Source of the DNA: MWCO01 sp964488865
GTDB taxonomy: Bacteria > Myxococcota_A > Polyangia > Polyangiales > Polyangiaceae
NCBI GenBank assembly: GCA_964488865.1
Contig: CAZAWR010000039.1
Span: 1 to 64,000, forward strand
Direction: 5' to 3'
Length of the DNA: 64,000 nt
The translations under genes were made by a program, and so were the position numbers. The notes beneath the pieces were generated by a model. That model did no database searches and was not told the DNA's origin. It saw only the letters and a list, made by a program, of their open reading frames with translations. Positions 50,524-59,280 of the stretch are shown piece by piece; within the stretch, counting starts at the first letter, position 1, and every line of letters starts with the position of its first letter.

Positions 50524-51260
50524 ATGAACCCACACATGTAGATGCAGAACGTCAGCCCCCCCGCCGCGTTGCACGTACCCACCGCATCCGGCGCGCCCAC
50601 CTTGCAGTCGTCGTCGCTCGCGCACGCAGGAGAACAGTAGGGCGCCGTGTGCTCCCCCGACACGCACGCTGCCCCGTTAAGGCACTCGAGCGCCGTGGTG
50701 CAACTCTCCCCCGTGGTCTTCGTCGGCACGAGATCCGACCCCTCCGTGCAGAATTGCACGTCAGTACACACCAGCCCGGCAGGGCAATCACCGCCGTACA
50801 TGCCGCAGCCGATCACGCAGGTCGACGACACCGGATGACACAGCACCTGGGCTCCGCCCGCCGCCTCGCAGTCGTCGTTGCTCGCGCAGGCGTGGGTGCA
50901 CTGGCCGCCCTGGGGCTCCGGTACGTTGCTCTGACAGTGCAGGCCCGGAAGGCACTCAGCCGTTTCCTGGCACGGCTCGTAGAGGGCAGTCGTTCCCGAA
51001 CCCGTCTCTCCCCCCGTTCCCGCTGACCCCGCGCTCCCTGCGCCTCCCGCGGTTCCCGCGCTCCCTGCGCTGCCCCCCGTGACAGCCCCTGCCGCACCTC
51101 CGGAACCGGATCCGCCTCCTGTGCCCGCGATTCCGCCGCTCCCGCCGTCGCCCCCACCGCCGGCTTCACCACCGCCGGCACCCCCTTGCGCCCCCGTCTC
51201 CTCCTCGGAACTGCAGCCCGCAACAACACACGCCAACGCGAAAGCCCAAGCAGTCTTCAT
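50466..51260 (-). CDS. Cys-rich surface lipoprotein (paralogue of the remnant)
   Basis: A 264-residue protein started at MKTAWAFALACVVAGCSS, which gives the lipobox VVAGCSS. A long Gly/Ser/Ala linker spans 25-88 (GGSGGIAGTGGGSGSGGAAG). The Cys-rich part has motifs YEPCQETAECLPGLHC, HACASNDDCEAAGG, SPACASDDDCKVGAP and MCGFMANGADCPGDMTC. The repeated ACAS-DDC pattern is a common surface module in this lineage. It is likely the last gene of the trehalose transcription unit, 43 bp after the upstream gene, although a separate promoter is possible. Confidence 0.75.
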   Translation of the reverse strand: MKTAWAFALACVVAGCSSEEETGAQGGAGGGEAGGGGDGGSGGIAGTGGGSGSGGAAGAVTGGSAGSAGTAGGAGSAGSAGTGGETGSGTTALYEPCQETAECLPGLHCQSNVPEPQGGQCTHACASNDDCEAAGGAQVLCHPVSSTCVIGCGMYGGDCPAGLVCTDVQFCTEGSDLVPTKTTGESCTTALECLNGAACVSGEHTAPYCSPACASDDDCKVGAPDAVGTCNAAGGLTFCIYMCGFMANGADCPGDMTCEVAVCR

Positions 51261-51303
51261 CAGGGGACGATACCGCCATCGTTTCGGTCCCGCAATGCGG
51301 GCG

Positions 51304-53379
51304 TCACCCTTCCTTCGCCTGATACACATCCTTCTGCGCCGACCACGCGTCGTCCCGCGTCGGCAACAACCCGCGGAGCGCCCTCTCCACCCGAGTTACC
51401 TCTTCGTTTTCGTCCGTACGCAGCGTCACCCGGAGGTATGACCCCGCCGCTTCCACCTGCGCCACCGAGGACAACGCCTCGAGCTCGTCCCGCGACAGCC
51501 GTTTCTGCAGCTCCGTGCCCAACCACAGGGCGTGATTCCCCACCGCGCGTAGCCACCTCGTGCTCCAACTGCGAAGCATCGTCGGGCCGTGGATGCCCGC
51601 CGCCTGCTCATACTGCGTGCTGTCCAAACTCCCTCCCGCTGCTCCCCAGCGCGTGACGAACCCCTGGATACCGTCGTGGTCTCGCATGGCCTCCTCCACG
51701 ACCTCGCACGCAAGCTCGAGCGCTCCCCGAAGAGAGGAATCCACCTCCCGGGCGCACGCCCACAGCAAGAGCACACACACCTCTCCGTCTCCCGGGCCAA
51801 AGGGTAGGGGAAGCAGATGACGACCGAACGTCAACCCATGCCCCACCCGGGTCGGACTCCCACCTTGCGCAAGGTCGTTCAGGTCGAAGGGTGGACCGAG
51901 CGTCACCTGCCTCTCGGCCCGGAACGCATCTTGGACTGCCTTCCAGCGCTTTCCCTCGAAGAGGCCTTCCGCTTGCAGCGACGCCGTTTGCGGGCGCAGG
52001 GCGGGGTCTGCGCGGAAGACGGCTTTCTCGTAACGATCGACCCTCGGCGATGCGAGAGCGAACCGTCGAAACGCGGAGGCTGCATGGATAGCCGCCTGCG
52101 GCTGCGATACGCCGTAGACGACCACCGCCACCACGTGGTCCCGCTGGCTCAACGGACGAAAGAGGTGAGATGCGGCTCCGCCCTGGTCGTCCGAGGTCGC
52201 CCGCAGGGGACGCCAGAGCGGCGCGTCCACGTCCAGCCGATAGGCCGTCGCATGTGCCCCCTGTTCGCCACCCTCCGACGGCATCAAGGCCAAGTTCAGC
52301 TCCCCCTGTCCGGGCGCCACCACGCGCCCCACCGCGTTCACGTGCACTTGCGCCCGCATCATCGCCCCCTGCACCTCACGCCAGGACGCGCCCCCGAGAG
52401 ATGCCAGACCCCCTCGCAGTCCCGCCGGTATCTCGTGGTCCACCGTGGTATGCCAGACGTGGTTCGCGGAAACCTTGGGCGTGACTCCCACATGCTTTGC
52501 GCCCTTCAGCACATTGCCCACCAGAAGCTCGAAGGCCGTGAGTTCCACCAACCCCTTCTCGAGCGCGCTCCCCCAGGCGCGGATCTCGATTCCCCGGCCC
52601 GCCCCTCCCGCGTTGCGACAGGTGCATGAAACACGCAGCTCGTCGCCCACGGCCAGCGCAAGCTCAACCGGCCGTAGGGTCACGTCCGGCGGCAAATCCG
52701 TCACGAATCGCGGCACTCCCTCCGCTTCCTCTTGGTGGGCCGGACGCGTTGCGTGGCAGTACCGCAACCGGACGACTCCTTCGCCAAGCCCGTCATCCTC
52801 GAGGTAGCGGAACCCCACCGCGGCGCGCCCCTCGGTCCACCCCAGCAACTCCGAAGTCCGAGCCAGTGTGGCCTCTGCGAACAGCTTCTTCTCCCTCCAC
52901 GCAAGCGCCAAGTCCTCGGGACGATGCCCCTCCGTCAGCAAGGGCGCCCATCGGTCGGGCTTGCCCGCCACCTTTGCCAACTCCTTTTTCGAGGGCTCCC
53001 CCTCGCAGAAGTACGCAGGATGGCTGTCGTACCGGTCGAGGCACTTGCCCTTCCGAAACAGCGCAAGCTGCAGAATGTCGCTGTCGTGCACCAGCACCGT
53101 CACCGCCATCCCGCCGATCGCCTTCGAAAGCCCCCTTGCCAAGACGTCGAGGCCCTGCACGTCTTGGTCCTCGGTGCCCTCATCGTAAACGGAGAGCCAT
53201 CCCCGCTCGGACGGGCGCAGCACGACCGTTCGATCCGCCGCCGTGCTTGCGGCCGCGCACGGGATCATGCCCCGCTCCGCGGCGAGCGAAGCCAGCGCGT
53301 GCGTCACCGTGTCGAGGAGCACGATCGGTTCGACACCAGGAGGCATCTGCACCTGGACGTTCGTGAAGAAGGAACCCAT
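51304..53379 (-). CDS. Large protein of unknown function, trehalose locus
   Basis: A 691-residue protein. The frame continues far upstream, but that part is antisense to otsA; the start is taken at MGSFFTNVQVQMPPGVEPIV. The first 170 residues (RPSERGWLSVYDEGTEDQDV, VTVLVHDSDILQLALFRKGK, YDSHPAYFCEGEPSKKEL) resemble a family of uncharacterised proteins that begin MGxFxTNxxV and contain SVYDE and VHDSD blocks. The rest is beta-rich (ALAVGDELRVSCTCRNAGG) followed by a mixed alpha/beta tail. No signal peptide or membrane segment is seen, so it is likely cytoplasmic. It begins 53 bp after otsA, in the same direction. Confidence 0.65.
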   Translation of the reverse strand: MGSFFTNVQVQMPPGVEPIVLLDTVTHALASLAAERGMIPCAAASTAADRTVVLRPSERGWLSVYDEGTEDQDVQGLDVLARGLSKAIGGMAVTVLVHDSDILQLALFRKGKCLDRYDSHPAYFCEGEPSKKELAKVAGKPDRWAPLLTEGHRPEDLALAWREKKLFAEATLARTSELLGWTEGRAAVGFRYLEDDGLGEGVVRLRYCHATRPAHQEEAEGVPRFVTDLPPDVTLRPVELALAVGDELRVSCTCRNAGGAGRGIEIRAWGSALEKGLVELTAFELLVGNVLKGAKHVGVTPKVSANHVWHTTVDHEIPAGLRGGLASLGGASWREVQGAMMRAQVHVNAVGRVVAPGQGELNLALMPSEGGEQGAHATAYRLDVDAPLWRPLRATSDDQGGAASHLFRPLSQRDHVVAVVVYGVSQPQAAIHAASAFRRFALASPRVDRYEKAVFRADPALRPQTASLQAEGLFEGKRWKAVQDAFRAERQVTLGPPFDLNDLAQGGSPTRVGHGLTFGRHLLPLPFGPGDGEVCVLLLWACAREVDSSLRGALELACEVVEEAMRDHDGIQGFVTRWGAAGGSLDSTQYEQAAGIHGPTMLRSWSTRWLRAVGNHALWLGTELQKRLSRDELEALSSVAQVEAAGSYLRVTLRTDENEEVTRVERALRGLLPTRDDAWSAQKDVYQAKEG

Positions 53380-53432
53380 GGGCGCATTGTCGCCCAGGTC
53401 GGGCGGGTTGCCCACAGGTACCGCAACGCGAG

Positions 53433-54881
53433 TCAGGCGGCGGGAAAGTCCGCGAGACGACGGCCGAAGGCGGCATTGAGGAACAAGTCGACCCACCAGA
53501 ATACGTCGTGTCGATGGACCTCGCGCTGCATCTTCCGTATGCGGCGCTTTCGCTCCGCGTGGGACATGTGAAAGGCCTGTCGGAGAGCCTCTGCGGTTCC
53601 CTCGATGTCGTTGGGGTTGACCAGCAGCGCACCTTGCTGCAGCTGCCTGGCGGCCCCCGCGAACTCGCTGAGGATGAGCACGCCGGACTCCACGCTGCAA
53701 GCACAGTACTCCTTTGCGATGAGGTTCATTCCATCCTTGAGTGGCGTGAGCAGGGCAATCTCGCACGTGCGGTAGTAGGCAAGCAGCTCGTGCCAGGTGA
53801 GCGCTCGGTACGTGTAATGTACGGGCGTCCAGCCGGCGCTCGTGAACCTGCCGTTGATCTTGCCCACGAGCTGCTCGATGGACCGGCGCTGCTCGCGATA
53901 GTCCCCCACGCCCACCCGGCTCGGCACCACGACCTGAACGAAGGTGATCTGCCTGCGAAGCTCGGGGAAGCGCTCGAGCGCATTGCCGACCGCGCGCAGC
54001 CTCTCCGGGATGCCCTTCGTGTAGTCGAGCCGGTCGATGCCCAGCACGATCTGCCTCTTCGGTAGCGCTTCGTGGATTAACCACGCCTGCTCCGACACCG
54101 GAGCGGAAGCAGCCTCCGACGCGAACTTTCGGGCGTCGATCCCGATGGGGAAGTGCCCGACGCGGACGTGCCTGTCTCCGACTCGCACCTCTCCGAGGTA
54201 GCCCCTGCCCGCATGCTGGGACCCGTGAAGAATGCTGCGCAAGCATTGGATGAAGTTGCGACGGTCCCGCGACGTCTGGAACCCTATCAGGTCGTAGGCC
54301 AGCATGGCCTCGAGGATCTGCTTGCGCCACGGCAGCTTGGAGAAGATGTCGAGGGCGGGAAAGGGTATGTGCAGGAAGAAGCCGAGGCGGCGTTTCACCC
54401 CCAGCTCTCGCAGGAACCCCGCCACCAGCAGTAGATGGTAGTCCTGCACCCAGACGTAGTCTTCCTCCGTGGTGGAGTCCGCGACGATCTGCGCGAAGCG
54501 CCGATTGACTTCTTGGTAGCGCTGCCAGTGCGCCGGCTCGAAGCGACAGTGTCCCACGAGGTCGTGGAACAGCGGCCATAGGGTCTGGTTGGAGAACCCT
54601 TGATAATAGCCTTTCTCGTCCTCCGCGGTCAGCGGCACCGCCAACAGTTGGTAGCCCGCCTCCTTCGTCATCGTCCTCACCTGCTCGATGGCCTCCTCGT
54701 CCTCCGTGCCGGGCCACCCGATCCAAATCCCGCCCCGGTCCCGAAGCACCGGCGCCAGCGCCGTGACCAGGCCGCCCTCCCCAGGCCGAACCACCCACTG
54801 CCCCTGATCGTCGCGGCTCAGCACAACCGGCAATCGATTGGATACCACCACCAAACGCTGAAAGTCTCGGTGACCCGTCAT
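53433..54881 (-). CDS. otsA: Trehalose-6-phosphate synthase
   Basis: A 482-residue GT20 protein. Start ATG at MTGHRDFQRLVVVSNRLPVV. Motifs: DYHLLLVAGFLREL, GRLDYTKGI-like IDRLDYTKGIPERL, and the nucleotide-sugar end DGMNLIAKEYCACSVESGVL. It joins UDP- (or GDP-)glucose to glucose-6-phosphate. The start overlaps the otsB stop by 4 bp (ATGA). Confidence 0.94.
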   Translation of the reverse strand: MTGHRDFQRLVVVSNRLPVVLSRDDQGQWVVRPGEGGLVTALAPVLRDRGGIWIGWPGTEDEEAIEQVRTMTKEAGYQLLAVPLTAEDEKGYYQGFSNQTLWPLFHDLVGHCRFEPAHWQRYQEVNRRFAQIVADSTTEEDYVWVQDYHLLLVAGFLRELGVKRRLGFFLHIPFPALDIFSKLPWRKQILEAMLAYDLIGFQTSRDRRNFIQCLRSILHGSQHAGRGYLGEVRVGDRHVRVGHFPIGIDARKFASEAASAPVSEQAWLIHEALPKRQIVLGIDRLDYTKGIPERLRAVGNALERFPELRRQITFVQVVVPSRVGVGDYREQRRSIEQLVGKINGRFTSAGWTPVHYTYRALTWHELLAYYRTCEIALLTPLKDGMNLIAKEYCACSVESGVLILSEFAGAARQLQQGALLVNPNDIEGTAEALRQAFHMSHAERKRRIRKMQREVHRHDVFWWVDLFLNAAFGRRLADFPAA

Positions 54882-55684
54882 GTCCTCTCCTCGGCCATCC
54901 TCGGCTCGTCCGCCCAGCGTCGAAGCATGTCCAGCACGGCACCGCAATCGCGCAACGTTCCCCGCGCCCGCGTGGGACGGTCACCCCCCCCCACCCTGAT
55001 CCCGACGCCTCCCGCCTCCGCCGCCACCGCGAAGGCATCCTCGTCCGTGACGTCATCTCCCACGTACACCACCAACGTTTCCGAAGGCTCCGCCCTCCAC
55101 AGCTCACGCAACGCCTGGCCCTTGTCCGCCGTCGTCACCCGAAGCTCGACCCCTCCGTCGAAAGCGTGCAAGTGCAACCCATCCTCCCCGCAGAGGGGAG
55201 ACCACCGCGACGTCACGGTCTTCTGGAGTCCCCGAGCCACGTCCGGATCGAGCCCTCGGGTGTGCAAAGCGAGGGCCGAGGGCTTGGGCTCGAGCTTGTT
55301 CCCATGCCCGAGGGACTCCACGACTGCCCGGGCCTGCTCGAGCCCTCGCACCTGCGCGCCGGAGAGCTTCCGGGCCCAGCGCTCCCCGTCCGCGCGCTGC
55401 CCCTCGAATCCATGCGATCCGACCCACGCGATGCCCAGCCCATCAGGCAGAGCCAACAGTACCCTCAAGTCCTCGAGGGGTCGACCCGAGACCACCGCGA
55501 CTCGTGTGTCCCCCCGTACCGCGATGTGTTCCAGCGCGCCGACGACCCCCGGCAGCGGGGTTGCCTCCATGCGCTCGACGCGAAAAGGTGCCAGCGTTCC
55601 ATCGTAGTCCAGCGCGAGAAGACGGTGATCTCTCCCACGCAGATCATCCCAGAAGTCCGGCAAGCCGGCGATCGTACCGGTCAT
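54878..55684 (-). CDS. otsB: Trehalose-6-phosphate phosphatase
   Basis: A 268-residue HAD protein. Start ATG at MTGTIAGLPDFWDDLRGRDH; HAD motif I is LALDYDGTLAPF, motif II VAVVSGRP, motif IV YVGDDVTDEDAF. It removes phosphate from trehalose-6-phosphate. It overlaps the treS-mak stop and the otsA start by 4 bp each, so the three enzymes are translationally coupled. Confidence 0.94.
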   Translation of the reverse strand: MTGTIAGLPDFWDDLRGRDHRLLALDYDGTLAPFRVERMEATPLPGVVGALEHIAVRGDTRVAVVSGRPLEDLRVLLALPDGLGIAWVGSHGFEGQRADGERWARKLSGAQVRGLEQARAVVESLGHGNKLEPKPSALALHTRGLDPDVARGLQKTVTSRWSPLCGEDGLHLHAFDGGVELRVTTADKGQALRELWRAEPSETLVVYVGDDVTDEDAFAVAAEAGGVGIRVGGGDRPTRARGTLRDCGAVLDMLRRWADEPRMAEERT

Positions 55685-58600
55685 TCCACTTCCTCGGCAG
55701 GGGCGCGCTCGCCCATCAGTGCGAGTACCCCCCGCAGGGGGGCAAGGACCCAGCGCGGCCTGCTGTTTAGCTCGTAGTTGATCTCGTACAAGGCCTTCTC
55801 GAACAGAAAGAGATTCAGAAGATAGCTGAACCCCGCCTCGTTCTCGGGAAGCAGCCCTCGCCCCCTGGTCACCGCCCGATACCCCTCGAGATAGGATTGC
55901 ACCGCCACCCGCTCCCACGCTCGAAGAATACCTTCCAGCTGGGTCGCATGCCCCAGGCTCGCGGAGATCTCCGCCAGCGCCACAATCGCCGCGTAGCTGA
56001 ACGAACGAAGCATGCCCGCCACGTCCCGCAGGGGCGAGTGCTTCTCCTCCAACCCCTCCTCGGGGCGCGCCATCTCCCCCTCGAAGTCGATGATGTGCAC
56101 GTCGTCCCCCTGCACCAACACCTGACCCAGGTGGAAGTCACCATGGAAACGACAACACACTCCCTCGCATGGGATCGGTGCCTCCCGCCCCAGGATGCGC
56201 AGCAAGTCCTCCCGCCGCTTCACGAGCCGCTGCGCTGAGGGAACCGCACTCTCGTCCATGCGCGCAAGACCGCTCTCCAACATCTCCACCGTCCGCAGCG
56301 CGTCCTGTCGCACCACCTCTGCCCAGCGGGCCAGATCCTCACGTGTCATCGGTCGAGGCGCGAACAGCGGATCCTCCGTCGGGCGCGAGAGCGCAAGATG
56401 CAGCTCCCCCGTCCGCCGCCCCAGGTTCTCGGCGAATCCCCTGTAGGCAACGTGCCTCTCTGCCTCCTCCACGTCCGCCTCGTCCTCCGCCAGGCGCGCC
56501 TCCACATACCGCTCCAGGTAGCGCGACGTGTGGCTCCAGGCGTCCCCGTCGTTGCGCACGAAACCAAGCAGGACGCCAATGGTCTGGTCCACCCCGTCCG
56601 CATCCCGGAGCTCGACGTGACCGTGCACCGGCGGCGTGTTCGCGAAGACAGACACCTCCGTCAGGTACCTTCCCAACTCCACTTCGCTACTCACCCGCCT
56701 CTGCAGCCGGCGGAAGCTCTTGTAGATCTGGTGCGACCCGATGAGCACCGATGTGTGACTCTGCTCGACGTCGAGCGGCACTACCTGGCCGGGCTCGAGG
56801 TGGAGGGCTTTGCGATACGCCTTCGTGGCCAGGAAGCTGAGGGTCCCTCCCGCAAGGGTCAACCGGTCCGCCCCGTCGAACGCCTCGGACATGCGCAGAC
56901 AGAACTGCGGGTCGAGGTAGGCGTCGCAGACCACGCCCACCCGAGTCCCACGGCGAATCTTTGCCAGCACGCGATGGGGCGCCGAGCGCCTGACGTGGTC
57001 GGCTCGGTCATCCCACAGCACCGCGAGGGGCAGGGAGTAGCGCTGGGAGGGCCGTCCCTCCAAGTCGATATGCACGATAGCCCACAACCACTCCCCTGGG
57101 GCGTGGGCCCACACGCGGTCGAGTGAGGAGCTGATGCCGGTGATGGTTCCGCCCTTGGCTTGGAACCATCGCTGCCGATGCACGAAGTCCCCCAGGATGT
57201 CGCGCAGGACTGAACCGAGGACGTCCTTCACCGCCTCGTCGCGCCCCACCACCAGGTAGGGCAACTCGGGTCGGTCCGGAACCTGCAAAGGCAGGTGGTC
57301 CCTTGCGGCCAAGCGGAACCAGTAAAACCCATAGGCGGGTAGGGTGAGCAGGTAAGGCAGCTCCCCGATACGTGGGAAGGCCATGCCGCCGATCAGCTCG
57401 ACAGGGAACCTGCCCGCGTGCTCGTGCAAGTCGAGCTCCACCGCCTGGGCGGATGACGAGAGGTTGAAGACGCACAGCAGAAGGTCTTGCGCGTCGTGCC
57501 GGAGGTAGGCCAGCACGCGGTGATTGACGGGGTACAAGAGCGTGAGCTTCCCACGCCCGAAAGCCCGGTGACGCCTTCGCACCGCGATGACCGTACGCAT
57601 CCAGTGCAGCAAGGAGGAGGGGGTACGCTCCATGGCCTCCACGTTCACCGCCTGATAACCGTAGGTGGGGTCCGTGATCACGGGCAAATAGAGCTGCTGA
57701 GGGTCGGCCCGCGAGAACCCGGCGTTCCTGTCGGAGCTCCACTGCATGGGCGTGCGGACTCCGTCCCGGTCGCGGATGTACACGTTGTCCCCCATGCCCA
57801 GCTCGTCCCCGTAGTAGATGATGGGCGTGCCCGGCATCGACAGCAGAAGCGCGTTCAAGAGCTCGATCTTGCGACGATCGTTGTCCATCAGGGGCGCCAG
57901 GCGGCGACGAATGCCAAGGTTCAGCACCATCGTCGGGTCCTTGGCATAGTAGGCCACCATCGCGGCGCGCTCCTGCTCGGTGACCATCTCCAAGGTGAGC
58001 TCGTCGTGGTTGCGCAGGAACAAGGCCCACTGGCACGTATCCGGGATGGCAGGGGTCTGACGAAGGATGTCCGTGATGGGGTCCCGATCCCCCTGGGCGA
58101 CCGCCAGATAAATGCGGGGCATCAAGGGGAAGTGGAACGCCATGTGGCACTCATCCGCGTTTCCGAAGTACTGAATCACGTCCTCCGGCCACTGGTTCGC
58201 CTCCGCCAACAGCATCCGGTTCGCGTAGTGCGCGTCGACCTCGGCGCGGATCTGACGGATGACCTCGTGGGTCTCTGACAGGTTCTCGCAGCTCGTTCCG
58301 TCCCGCACGCACAGGTAGGGAATGGCATCCAAGCGGAGCCCGTCGACACCCATGTCCAGCCAGAAACGCAGGACCTTGAGCACGGCCCGCACCACCTTGG
58401 GGTTGTTGTGGTTGAGGTCCGGCTGGTGCGAGAAGAAACGGTGCCAGTAGAACTGGCGCGCCACCGGGTCCCACGCCCAGTTGCTGCGCTGCGTGTCCTT
58501 GAAGATGATTCGCACGCTCGAAAGCTCGTTGTCCCGATCACTCCACACGTAGAAGTCCCGACGCGGAGACCCCGGCTGTCTCGCCTCCTTGAACCATGGG

Positions 58601-58932
58601 TGCTGGTCCGACGTGTGGTTGATCACCAGCTCGGTGATCACACGCAACCCGCGGCGGTGCGCCGCGCGGACGAAGGCCTTGAAGTCCCGCAGCGAGCCGT
58701 AGAGTCGGTGAACATCGAAGTAGTCCGCTATGTCGTAGCCGTCGTCAAGCAAAGGCGAAGGGTAGAACGGCAAGAGCCAGATGGCGGTGGCGCCGAGACC
58801 TTGGATGTAGTCGAGCTTGGCCGTCAGACCCTTGAAGTCACCAAACCCGTCCCCCTGGCTATCGAAGAACCCCTTGACGTGGAGGTGATAGATGATGGCG
58901 TCCTGGTACCAGAGGGGATCGTCGACGAGCAT
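55681..58932 (-). CDS. treS: Trehalose synthase fused to maltokinase
   Basis: A 1083-residue protein. Start ATG at MLVDDPLWYQDAIIYHLHVK; the frame reaches 25 codons further. The first ~560 residues are a GH13 trehalose synthase: HPWFKEARQPGSPRRDFYVW, the nucleophile VDGLRLDAIPYLC, the acid in MLLAEANQWPEDVIQYFG and LFLRNHDELTLEM. The second half (about 600-1083) is a Mak-type maltokinase with GVCCRFHGDFHLGQV and VHIIDFEGEMARP. The fused enzyme turns trehalose to maltose and then maltose-1-phosphate, the entry to the GlgE glucan route. No glgE or glgB is in the window. Confidence 0.95.
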   Translation of the reverse strand: MLVDDPLWYQDAIIYHLHVKGFFDSQGDGFGDFKGLTAKLDYIQGLGATAIWLLPFYPSPLLDDGYDIADYFDVHRLYGSLRDFKAFVRAAHRRGLRVITELVINHTSDQHPWFKEARQPGSPRRDFYVWSDRDNELSSVRIIFKDTQRSNWAWDPVARQFYWHRFFSHQPDLNHNNPKVVRAVLKVLRFWLDMGVDGLRLDAIPYLCVRDGTSCENLSETHEVIRQIRAEVDAHYANRMLLAEANQWPEDVIQYFGNADECHMAFHFPLMPRIYLAVAQGDRDPITDILRQTPAIPDTCQWALFLRNHDELTLEMVTEQERAAMVAYYAKDPTMVLNLGIRRRLAPLMDNDRRKIELLNALLLSMPGTPIIYYGDELGMGDNVYIRDRDGVRTPMQWSSDRNAGFSRADPQQLYLPVITDPTYGYQAVNVEAMERTPSSLLHWMRTVIAVRRRHRAFGRGKLTLLYPVNHRVLAYLRHDAQDLLLCVFNLSSSAQAVELDLHEHAGRFPVELIGGMAFPRIGELPYLLTLPAYGFYWFRLAARDHLPLQVPDRPELPYLVVGRDEAVKDVLGSVLRDILGDFVHRQRWFQAKGGTITGISSSLDRVWAHAPGEWLWAIVHIDLEGRPSQRYSLPLAVLWDDRADHVRRSAPHRVLAKIRRGTRVGVVCDAYLDPQFCLRMSEAFDGADRLTLAGGTLSFLATKAYRKALHLEPGQVVPLDVEQSHTSVLIGSHQIYKSFRRLQRRVSSEVELGRYLTEVSVFANTPPVHGHVELRDADGVDQTIGVLLGFVRNDGDAWSHTSRYLERYVEARLAEDEADVEEAERHVAYRGFAENLGRRTGELHLALSRPTEDPLFAPRPMTREDLARWAEVVRQDALRTVEMLESGLARMDESAVPSAQRLVKRREDLLRILGREAPIPCEGVCCRFHGDFHLGQVLVQGDDVHIIDFEGEMARPEEGLEEKHSPLRDVAGMLRSFSYAAIVALAEISASLGHATQLEGILRAWERVAVQSYLEGYRAVTRGRGLLPENEAGFSYLLNLFLFEKALYEINYELNSRPRWVLAPLRGVLALMGERAPAEEVE

Positions 58933-59280
58933 GGGAGTTTGGGGTGGGGACGGTGCCCCGCGTGGGTGAGGGGCCTTGGCCCGAAAAATAAGGAACGGTG
59001 CCGACACGTCCGAAGACGTGCTGCCCGCTCATCTGGAAGACACTATAGTACAGGTTCGCTCGTCTGGGTACCCCTGGGAAAGGGCTGCGATTCCGGAGAG
59101 ATATGGCACAGAGGGGCGACTCCCTGGGTGGACTTCGCCGACACGAAGGGGCTCGTCATGGACAACCGCGAGCATCTGTTCCGAGCAGCGCCCTTGTGAT
59201 AGCGTTCGAACGTTGTCGGCCTGCCTGTTGGACCCACGGCGTCGGTAGCTGCCGTCGCTGGCGAAAGGCTTGGTGGTAAG
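58933..59280. other. Intergenic region between treS and the next divergent gene
   Basis: No coding sequence is seen. It contains the inverted repeat CACGTCCGAAGACGTG (59006-59021). A palindromic ACTATAGT near 59043 gives possible -10 sites in both directions. It must hold promoters of the trehalose operon and of the gene at 59281. Confidence 0.55.

Noticed and set aside
53380..55107. N-terminal 576-residue extension of the unknown protein at 51304
   Set aside because: The extension is antisense-frame text over otsA and otsB. Composition (Arg, Gly and Ala) is that of a shadow frame.
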